From assembly GCA_963281255.1 (NCBI GenBank), contig OY725490.1, positions 3,906,001 through 3,970,000 of the forward strand: a DNA stretch of 64,000 bases. The letters run 5' to 3'. Position 1 is the stretch's first letter, and the number at the start of each line of letters is the position of its first letter. The notes under the pieces are model-generated. The model had not been told where the DNA came from. It made no database searches and worked only from the letters and a program-made list of their open reading frames with translations. Position numbers and translations under genes: made by a program. Below are positions 55,753 through 64,000 of this stretch, one piece after another. The DNA comes from Aphrocallistes beatrix. Its lineage: Eukaryota; Porifera; Hexactinellida; Sceptrulophora; Aphrocallistidae.

Positions 55753-55991
55753 TACTTAAAATCATGCGCTGTTTACTGCTAAGCGCATTGGCTTAATGCC
55801 TTACAACACATGCACTGTTTATTTCAGTACATCTGAGCCAATTTATTATTTCATTGAATTATTTCATTTCCAAGAACGAGACACCGAGTATTTAACAGTT
55901 TAACAACTTTATCTAGCATATACAATTAGCATTATAATTTGCCATATTGTTACAATAATTTGGGTAATATCATGGTCAGTAGTATACATTA

Positions 55992-57334
55992 CAGTATGTC
56001 CAATAATTATTGCAACACTTGAACAGTTCTAGTAGAAGAATAACTGTAGTAGCATATTAACATGTAGGTTAGTTGTGGGTTTAGTATACTGTTGTTTTGC
56101 ATGTATTTAGCTCATTTTAAAACTTTTACTATTTTTATAATTTTCCTAATTAGAATGACGTCATAATATACCATGACGTCATAATTTTAACACCTTACAT
56201 AGTAATTTAGAATTATATCTTCTATTTTGTTGAATAAAATAGAATATACCATTGATATGGCACAGGAAGAGATGAGAGAGAAGTTCAAAACACTATTGAT
56301 TGGTGGTAAACATATCCACTGAAATATCTCGCATTTTGGATGTTGATCGAAGAACTGTCTACCGGGTCAAAAAAAAGGCTTCAGATGAACATGACCCTTA
56401 AACACAAAAGAGGAGGTGGTAGACCGAATTTACTCAGCAATTCCATTAGATATACTGCTGCACAGTTTATCAAATCTGACCCTGAGACTAGTGTGAGGAA
56501 ACTACTAGAATTTCAACAGTAAAGAAAACGATTGTCAGTAAAAGTACTGTCCACCTCACTCTTCAGAAACTAAAGTACCCTAACCATTTCCTCAGCAGAT
56601 ACCGTTGCTATATGAAAAAAAAATCGCTTCTTTCGAATAGAATGGGTGCAGAAGAACAAAATGAAACTGTGGTGTAGACCCGTATTCGCAGATCTGGCTT
56701 AATAGGGGAAGGGTTCGAATGTGGACAAAATCCGGAAAAAGCCGAGTTCAAAAAACTACTAAGCATTCACCAAAACTGCACATATGAGCGCAATTTTCGT
56801 CTTTTGGTACCTTCCCATTGTGCATATTTCTTTAGAATTTGGATGCACATTTCTTTATAAAGATTCTTTGAATGGCATCTTATATCACAGGCTGAGGTGT
56901 TTCATGGAAACAGATGGTTTCTTGTCCAAGATAATGATCCAAACTATCCCAAGAGTGGTACTCTAAAAGCATTCCCAAAACGTGTTTCAATGGCCAAGTC
57001 AATCACCAGACCTTAATCCAATTGAAAACCTATTCGGTTGGATAAAGAATCAAATATCAAAACAACATCCTAAATCTCTAGCAGAGTTGGAAAATGTGTG
57101 TTAGCACTTCGGGATTCTCTCACCCCAGAATTTTTGGAGCCCTATTGGAAGTCTTGAAGCGTAGATGTCAGATGGCCATATAAAATAATGGAAATAAAAT
57201 TAAATATTAATAATTATCCCTTAAGTATATTTTAAACAGCTATGATCAAAACTAGCAGCATATAATATCGTCAGTTTTAATCATCGGACAATTAAGAAAT
57301 TACTCGGGTGTTGCAATAATTATTGAACATACTG
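55992..57334 (+). mobile_element. Tc1-like transposon
   Basis: 1343 bp. Ends CAGTATGTCCAATAATTATT and inverse (aataattattgaacatactg), TA flanks. Degraded transposase inside. Confidence 0.9.
56257..57170 (+). pseudogene. Tc1-like transposase, heavily degraded
   Basis: Starts MAQEEMREKFKTLL. Scattered frames give an HTH-like region with a basic GGGRPN-type hinge (about 56410-56430), then VQDNDPN with the second catalytic Asp (about 56930), and VFQWPSQSPDLNPIENLFGW (about 57000, third Asp) followed by KNQISKQHPKSLAELEN. At least six frame changes or stops. Tc1 identity rests on the SPDLNPIE signature and element ends. Confidence 0.82.
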
Positions 57335-57336
57335 TA

Positions 57337-57524
57337 CATATGTAAAAGGCCTCACAGTAACTTGCAGATCTTGGACTAGGGGTGCAGTAGAAGATCGTTG
57401 AGCTAATACATAACCTGCCTAAATCATTAACTACGCAGAATATAGCTTAGGAATGTACTACCAACATATATTAATATGGTGTCGAAGTATCCATAAACGT
57501 TGTTAAAATGTAGATCTGTTAATC
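57337..57524. mobile_element. P-type foldback, fragment (FB3)
   Basis: aaggcctcacagtaacttgcag...ggtgcagtagaagatcgttgagctaatacat follows the FB left arm for about 180 bp. The outer end is lost next to the Tc1 element. Confidence 0.65.
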
Positions 57525-60460
57525 TATAGCCTACTGTATATAAGGCCTCACAGTAACTTGCGGATTTGGGACTATGGATGCGGAAGAAGATGATTGAACT
57601 AATACATGAGCTGCCTAAAAAAATCACTAACAAAGCACAATAGAGCTTAGAAATGTATTATTAGCATATATAAATATGGTGTCAAAGTACCCATATCCGT
57701 TGTTAAAATTTAGATTAGTCACCATATGGTTGCACAATAGACAATATTTGTGACAAATTTGGTGATTTTCAGTAGTTTAAGGGCAATTCTAAGTGTTTTT
57801 ATGATAATTTTTTTCGCATAGAACTGAGATGTGAATGGATTAATACGAAAAATTTGGATTTTTTTCATGGAATGTTGCTACATTCCAGTGTTGCTATGGA
57901 AACGTGTTTTGATCAGTTGGGATCATATCTTGAAAACCACGATAGCTAGACATTCAAATGTAATTCCATTTGATAGCAAATAGACTAATTCCTATTAAGG
58001 ATACCGCCCTCGAAAAACATCGCCTGACATTTTAAAAAATGGTGAAATTTTTTATTGTTAATTCCATCGGATTATTGAGTAGTCTACCATCTAATCGTAC
58101 TTGTTGGACGGTATTTATTTCGATATTTTAGAACTGAGCACCTAAAGCTCAGTCGACTAAAAATCGGGAAGTTATTCGTGGTTTTACGGCGCATTCATCA
58201 AATATTTTCCAACTTATCTGATATTTTTTCAATTATATGAACCTCAAAATGATTTTGGCCCCTTTAAATATTATAAAACAGATGAATTTAGAAAAAGAGG
58301 CATCTAAAATCCGATCAAAAATATCTTTATGAGGGACTTCATTTCTAAAATGCTCGGGAAATGGCCGTTGTGATATTAGCTATTGTGTATAGAAAAGAAT
58401 TCTGAACATTTCTAAAAAAAATTTGTTCAGATCCGACCATTAGTTCGTAAGTTATAGTATATTGTAGGTAAAGTTCGGACATCAAACCTCTCTATGGCCC
58501 CGAAAGTGCTCGATGTCAATGCATAAAAACTATTGAAGATATATAATCTATTATAATCTTAAATGAAAGGATATATATTATAATATATAGGTTCCTCAAA
58601 CATCTCTTTGCCAAAAAGTAAATATTTCTTGACTTATCATCGATTTTATTGTAATACAAATTCTATAGAGAACTTTGAAAATATTAGAAAATGGCGAATC
58701 TTGTCATGAAATAAGTTCCCAAAGTAGCTATTATACTAAAAAAACAATGCAATAGTCACTAGCAATGTATACATAAATATTGAATCACTCAACATGATTA
58801 TTTTGGAAGTTCAAAGCATTTATCTCCAAAATTCGGTCAAAGCCCCCCATTTATGATCCAAAAACAGATTCCTCCCTATCTCGGGAAATATACACCCAAA
58901 TTCTTAGCTCTCAATTCCTAATATACTTTTCAAGACGGTATATATCTGATTCTTAAATAATAAGTGTACTACATGGAATGGAATGCTAAGTTTTAAATTT
59001 CTATCAAGTGATGACGTAGCATTTTTCGAAAATCCTAACTTGAAAACTAAAAGTCGTAGACTCTCGCTCTAACTTCCTAATATACTTTTTAGAAGCTCTT
59101 TATTCATTCTAAACCGATGAATTATACTTTGTAATGCTAGGAATATGAATTATATTCCCTAATTGGTTCAAAATATTCGGGGTTAGAGGCCTCAAGGTAA
59201 TTTGTGAATTTTCAGTATAATTTTGCTATTTTCACCAAAATCTGTTGGAATACATCTAATTCATTAGTATACATGCGATTAAATGCCCATGGATGCTTTC
59301 ATATATCGTTAATAGCTCATTTTACATCGTTCTTAACATCAAAACTTCAAATCCCTATATCTCGGGACTTTAAAATTCCAAAATTGACCGTCTTTCAAAA
59401 ATTTTAACTCAAAATTGTTTTGAGAAAGAGGTTTGAAAATTTCAGGAGTTGTTCCATATCATTAGGCGATGAGCGTAGGACCACTCGATTTTCGATATCT
59501 TTTAAATTTGTGATTTTATTGCTGGTTTCCAATGAAAATCGGGCTTTTTTCGCCGTTTTTTTAATTTTTTTCAAACCTCTATAAAATTAACAATTTTGGT
59601 TATTTTAACTTTCTTTTGGTTCCATGCGATTACAAATTTTATAGACTATCTATGAATAAATTTTCGAAGCGTTTGATCCAAACATGTGTTTCAAAAAAAT
59701 CACAGAGTGGAGGAGGGCTTACCATTAAGATGTGCTAGCGAAAAACGAAAAAAAAACGACTTTGAGATGCTGTAACTCAAAAACTAGAAATGCGAACCAA
59801 AAACTGTTTGGCATGTCTCCATATTTTTTAATTGCACTACCTGCCCACGCTTAACATCTTATATATATCTATTCTTGATATATGCTGTAAGCCAAACCTA
59901 TTGATTTTTCACGGGCGGTATCCTTAAGTGATAATATAATATTTATGTCCAAATTCAATGGGTTACGATATATTCGACAAATTACCAAGTGTGACCAATA
60001 TGATAAATTGTTAAATATCTCGTAAACCATTGAATTTAGACATAGATATTATACTACCGTATAATAGGAAGTAGTCTATTCGCTATATTTAATTTAAATG
60101 TCTAGCTCTTATGGCTTTCAAGATACGACCCTAACTGACTAAAATACGTTTCCATAGCAACACTGGAATGTAACAACATTCCATGAAAAATCCATTTTTT
60201 TCCTTCGCATCAACCCATTCTCAGCTCAGTTATATGCGAAAAACACTATATTAAATCACTTTGAATTGCCTTTAAACGCCCTCTGAAAATCACTTAAATT
60301 TGTCACAAATTTAACCTATTGCGGAAACATATGATGACTAATCAAAATTTTAGCAGTGGATATGGGTAATTTGGCACCATATTTCTATATGCTGGTAATT
60401 CCTAATAACTCTAATCTGCGTGGTTAATGATTTAGGATAACTCACATGCATTGATTGGGG
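57525..60460. mobile_element. P-type foldback (FB4), split by a TTAA element, right end lost
   Basis: Left arm tatagcctactgtatataagg to about 57994 and right arm 59928-60460 are mutually inverted and align with FB1 and FB2. The terminal 80 bp on the right are missing. Confidence 0.75.
57999..59923. mobile_element. TTAA-class element, complete copy
   Basis: 1925 bp. Ends GGATACCGCCC and GGGCGGTATCC with TTAA at 57995-57998 and 59924-59927. No transposase motif seen. Very similar to 15240-16761 over about 1.5 kb. The TTAA target suggests piggyBac or Kolobok mobilisation; the class is undecided. Confidence 0.78.
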
Positions 60461-60479
60461 ACGCTGTATTAAAATTTTG

Positions 60480-60642
60480 ATGTTGCCATTAGTCCGAATT
60501 TTATGAACTATTATTAGTTCGAATGAATTTTCAATGTACTTTAATTATTTGGAATTGATTTTTAATGTACTGTCATTAGTTCGAATGAATTTTCAATGTA
60601 CTGTCATTGTTTCGAATGTTTTTCAGTGTACTGTCTTTGTGT
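60480..60642. repeat. About 30-bp tandem repeat
   Basis: Five imperfect units of tgtactgtcattagttcgaa followed by tgaattttcaa. Confidence 0.8.
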
Positions 60643-60911
60643 GACATTTTGGAAGAGATATTCATAAGAACTGTGGGAAAGGATGCATTTTCTTCAGAGA
60701 ATCGTATAAAATTGAGGGTGATTAGGGCATTTATGAACGAAGGGGGTGATTGAGTGGAGAGATGTTTATAAGAACTGAGGGAAAATCAGCATTTTCGGCT
60801 GAGAAGATTAAAAATTATAGAATGAAATCTTTCGACAAAAGTATTGGATAATATTTATATCTCAAAAGTACGTTGTTAACTTCGGTGCTAACAACAAATA
60901 ATACGTAGATC

Positions 60912-62030
60912 CATAGCCTACTCTAATAATGCCTCACAGTAGACTGAAAATTATGGACTAGGGATGAAGTAGTAGCCGAATGGATTAATACACGATTAGC
61001 CAAAAATCGTTAACCAAGCGGAATAGGCATTAAGAATGTATTACCAGCATATATAAACATGGTATCAAAGTACATATATCCATTGGAATCAAAGTACATA
61101 TATCCGTTGGAATCAAAGTACATGTATCCGTTGGAAAATTCGATTAGTCATCATATCATTGCACAACAGGTCATTCTAAGGACAATTTTATCGATTTTCT
61201 AAGCTGTTTTAACCCTATTTCTAAATGGTATTAAGATGTGATTTTTGTGTAGAACCAAGATTAGCACGAGTTGATTTGAAAAATTTAGATTTTTCCAATG
61301 GAATGTAGTTACATTCCTATGTTGCTATGGTAAAGCATTTTGATCAGTTTGAGCCATACCCTTCAAACTGTAAGAACTAGATCTTCAAATTTGATCGTGT
61401 TTGATAGGCAATGGGCTACTTCCTATTAGGTGATAATACAACTTTAGGTGATAATACAACTTCTAAATTCAAAGTTATGGGTTGATTTTAAGAATGCGAC
61501 CAAAACACTAAATTTTCGCATAACTCTACTATAGTCTGTGAATTTAGAAGTTTAAATTGTATTATTACCTAATAGGAAGTAGCCAATTGCCTATCAAATA
61601 CGATCAAATTTGAAGACCTAGTTCTTACAGTTTGCAGGGTATGGCTCAAACTGATCAAAATGCTTTACCATAGCAACGTAGGAAAGTAACAACATTCCAT
61701 TGAAAAAATCTAAATTTTTCAAATCAACTCGTGCTAATCTTGGTTCTACACAAAAATCACACCTTAATACCATTTAGAAATAGGGTTAAAACAGCTTAGA
61801 AAATCGATAAAATTGTCCTTAGAATGACCTGTTGCGCAATGATATGATAACTAATAGAATTTTTTCCCACGGATATATGTACTTTGATACCATGTTTATA
61901 TATGCTGGTAATACATTCTTAATGCCTATCCTACATGGTTAACGATTTTAGGATAATCGTGTATTAGTCCATTCGGATATTACCGCATCTTTGGTTATTT
62001 TACTGTGAGGCATTATTAGAGTAGGCTATG
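60912..62030. mobile_element. P-superfamily foldback element (FB5)
   Basis: Ends CATAGCCTACTCTAATAATG and inverse. Perfect 7-bp duplications GTAGATC (60905-60911, 62031-62037). Whole-length palindrome of about 550-bp arms, related to FB1 but diverged. A 29-bp unit (ccgttggaatcaaagtacat) is tandemly repeated at 61061-61140 in the left arm only. Confidence 0.82.
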
Positions 62031-62271
62031 GTAGATCATATATTCGAAGGATGACAGTACATTCCAGTTGGGACAAAAATGCTACAGCATTTATTTCAGT
62101 GGTAAATGAACGAGAGAAGCTATATAAGTAATATGCTGAAAACCCCAAATCCCTTTAGTAGGTACAAAAAATAACGTGAAAAGAAGTTTAAAGTACAATC
62201 CGTAGAGATAGTGCAAAGAATCCAAAGATTCCAACACCAGGAAAATATCCAAGGAAGTGTGAATGGGTATC

Positions 62272-62347
62272 CGATCGATCGCGGGCCAGGAAAATCTGTC
62301 TGCGGGCCAAATATGACCCGCGGGCCGCATGTTGGGCAGGCTTGATC
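62272..62347. repeat. hAT-type end fragment
   Basis: gcgggccagg, gacccgcgggccgcatgttgggcaggcttg: the common CAxxCCTGCCCAAC / gcggcccgcg terminal region of short hAT elements. The other end was not found. Confidence 0.5.
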
Positions 62348-63251
62348 TAGATTCTAGACGATGCAATACTGAATCATTTAAAAATATTGCTGCATTATAT
62401 ACCATTAAAAGGATAGCGTCGTGTGGTATAATCTAACATCTCATGATGAAATAAATATATCATGTGACAATTATATATTAAAATATACTTCTGAGAGATA
62501 TTCGTATTAAATAATAACTATATATAAGAGTTTTAAACCATCGAATTTACAAGCTAAAGAAAATTATTTCATCTTAAAATGGGATTTCATGAGGATTTTT
62601 TTAGTGTAGCATAAACATTGGGTCATGTTTGCTACTAATGTTCTAATTATAGCACGTAAATTTAAAAGAATTCGTAAGGAAATTGTAAAAGGAATATAAT
62701 TTGTAATGTTTAAGACTAAATCCGGTAACTGGATTAAGTACAAAATCTACGATTTGGAAAACCGCAAAGAAAATATACAAATTTCTATTTGCACGTGTTA
62801 GATTTCAATAATCAAAAGTCAATGTTCAACAAAATAAAATCAAAATTTCAAATTTTGAAATACCAACAGAGGGGGGGTGAAATCAAGATCGTGAAAGGTG
62901 AAATATTTTTTGAAATCAGATTGTGAATTTACACCATTTAGAGAAACTAATTGTAGAGGTATCACTTCTGGGTTACGATATTTATAAAATAATCAGTTTG
63001 GCTTTGGCATGCTGTGTAGACGGATATTTCAACTTAGATTCTCAATTTGATTTTCAAATTTTTGTACGAGGCAATCGTGTTGATTTTAAATCATGTCCAT
63101 TTTACCGAATGTTACCCCATATTACAGTCTGTCACACTATTATTTGCACTCACTAAGTAAAGCATAGCTACAAGAAAAGGAGAGAATCTATTGATTTAAT
63201 TATACTGTGTTGACACCCTCAGTGTAACTATGCATTGGAGGTAAAATTTAT
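62348..63251. other. No feature recognised
   Basis: AT-rich. A 77-codon frame at 62923-63156 (plus) shows no motif. Confidence 0.35.
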
Positions 63252-63602
63252 TCAATAGTTAATTTTCTTCCCTCCCGAAGCTATTACCAAATTGCATCGC
63301 TTCCTCATAGAATGATTGAAATTGCGGAGAAAAGAGAGACAAAAGTTTCCCACTCCTCTTTGATTATGTTTTTTCCACTTCGCGAATGCTGCTTGGGGCT
63401 TCATCCTGGATTCTATGCTTAAGCACGGCCCATACTTTCTCATTGGGTTTAAATCAGGGTTGTTTGATGGCCAATCGATAGTACGGATGCCACGAAAATC
63501 CTTGTAGGCTGTAGATAATTTAGATCTGTGAATACTTGAATTGTCCCCCTGAAGTTTCCAGTCATCTGGGTATAAGGTGTTAGCATTTTCGATTAGAACT
63601 TC
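63252..63602 (-). pseudogene. Tc1-like transposase, C-terminal part
   Basis: Minus strand: YPDDWKLQGDNSSIHRS corresponds to the DWxFQQDNAPIHxS block (second Asp kept, the preceding Gln-Gln changed). RTIDWPSNNPDLNPM contains the third Asp. A frame change follows, with AVLKHRIQDEAPS in another frame, and the end returns as NLVIASGG like Tc1 C-termini (xVIxxxGxxIxY). The N-terminal half is cut off at 63603 by a GC-rich repeat. Confidence 0.82.
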
Positions 63603-63652
63603 CAGGGCCGGCGCCACCGGGGGTGTCCTGGGTGTCCAGACACCCACTGCGT
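63603..63652. repeat. hAT-type end fragment
   Basis: agggccggcgccaccgggggtgtcc followed by the gggtgtccagacaccc palindrome, as at 35158-35215. Confidence 0.45.
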
Positions 63653-63678
63653 CCTGTTTTATCATATTGTACAATATA

Positions 63679-64000
63679 CACTAAGCAGACAAAAGTATTT
63701 CAACACTTGATTCTTTCGCATACAAATAATACTAAATCGGATTATTTCATGAAGGGCAATACGTTCAAATTCAAAGAGATACTAAAAATCTGATTTCAGA
63801 TTCGAAATATACACATTCGAATTAGTCATAGTTGAACATAATTAATAAATTACCCAACTCAATGAACAATCTTATCAGCCTGAGCCACCATAGGTAATTC
63901 ATTGCCATCATGTATAGTGGTCAAAATGGGTGTATGTGGCATAAAGTGGCACTGATTGATAATTACAAAAAGTTAGGAATGAATGATTAATTAGATAAAA
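63679..64000. mobile_element. Left end of a Tc1-type element running out of the window
   Basis: cactaagcagacaaaagtat directly after TA resembles the Tc1 end at 3735 (cactgcttgaacaaaagtat). The body continues past 64000, so its content cannot be judged. Confidence 0.5.

Noticed and set aside
62923-63156. 77-codon ORF as a small secreted or membrane protein
   Set aside because: No signal peptide pattern, no convincing hydrophobic segment beyond a short ISLALACC stretch, and no conserved second copy.
1-64000. tRNA and rRNA genes
   Set aside because: No cloverleaf with A/B boxes and no rRNA core sequences were noticed by eye; a covariance-model scan would be needed to exclude tRNA-like sequences.
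1-64000. Retrotransposons (reverse transcriptase, LTR or LINE)
   Set aside because: No YxDD-type reverse transcriptase motif or long terminal direct repeats were found in the translated frames.

Overview
The window looks like AT-rich invertebrate (metazoan) nuclear DNA made almost entirely of transposable-element (TE) debris. Support for this: eukaryotic DNA-transposon families (P, hAT, Tc1/mariner, Tigger/pogo, MULE-like, TTAA-class, Helitron/Helentron-like), a GT-AG intron inside a hAT transposase, TA microsatellites, no operons or ribosome binding sites, and no tRNA or rRNA gene seen. The lineage (crustacean, cnidarian, tunicate or other) cannot be fixed from the sequence alone.

Layout. 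1-6.7 kb: Helentron-like copies, a Tigger element with intact ends (807-2995), then three TA-inserting elements placed end to end in the TA microsatellite of a Helentron (3263-6660). 6.7-14 kb: minisatellites, hAT elements (one with an intron-containing transposase), and the first P-like foldback (12416-13480). 14-20.4 kb: Tigger-type miniatures and TTAA-flanked elements, including a three-level nest (18524-20256). 20.4-30.1 kb: an unrecognised transposon-type gene (about 21.08-22.7 kb), a P element with a THAP relic (22831-24560), and a MULE-like gene (25107-30094) split by a Helentron and by a complete pogo-family element. 30.3-34.7 kb: P-like foldback, miniature elements, hairpins. 34.7-42.9 kb: two inverted P-type ends of about 200 bp enclose 8 kb holding a mariner-like pseudogene and a hAT element with perfect target duplications. 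42.9-50.2 kb: a run of Helentrons, one carrying a P element that carries a hAT miniature that carries another hAT miniature. 50.7-57.3 kb: mariner (52129-53444), a 413-residue intact Lys/Ser/Asn-rich ORF (the best host-gene candidate), and Tc1. 57.3-64 kb: P-like foldbacks, a TTAA element and Tc1 remnants.

Almost every transposase is broken by frameshifts or stops. What is preserved is the termini and target-site duplications, so insertion order can be read directly. The most unusual content is a set of P-superfamily elements. Two carry THAP exons and three are near-complete palindromes, all five with exact 7-bp duplications and CATAG...CTATG ends; two further copies are truncated.
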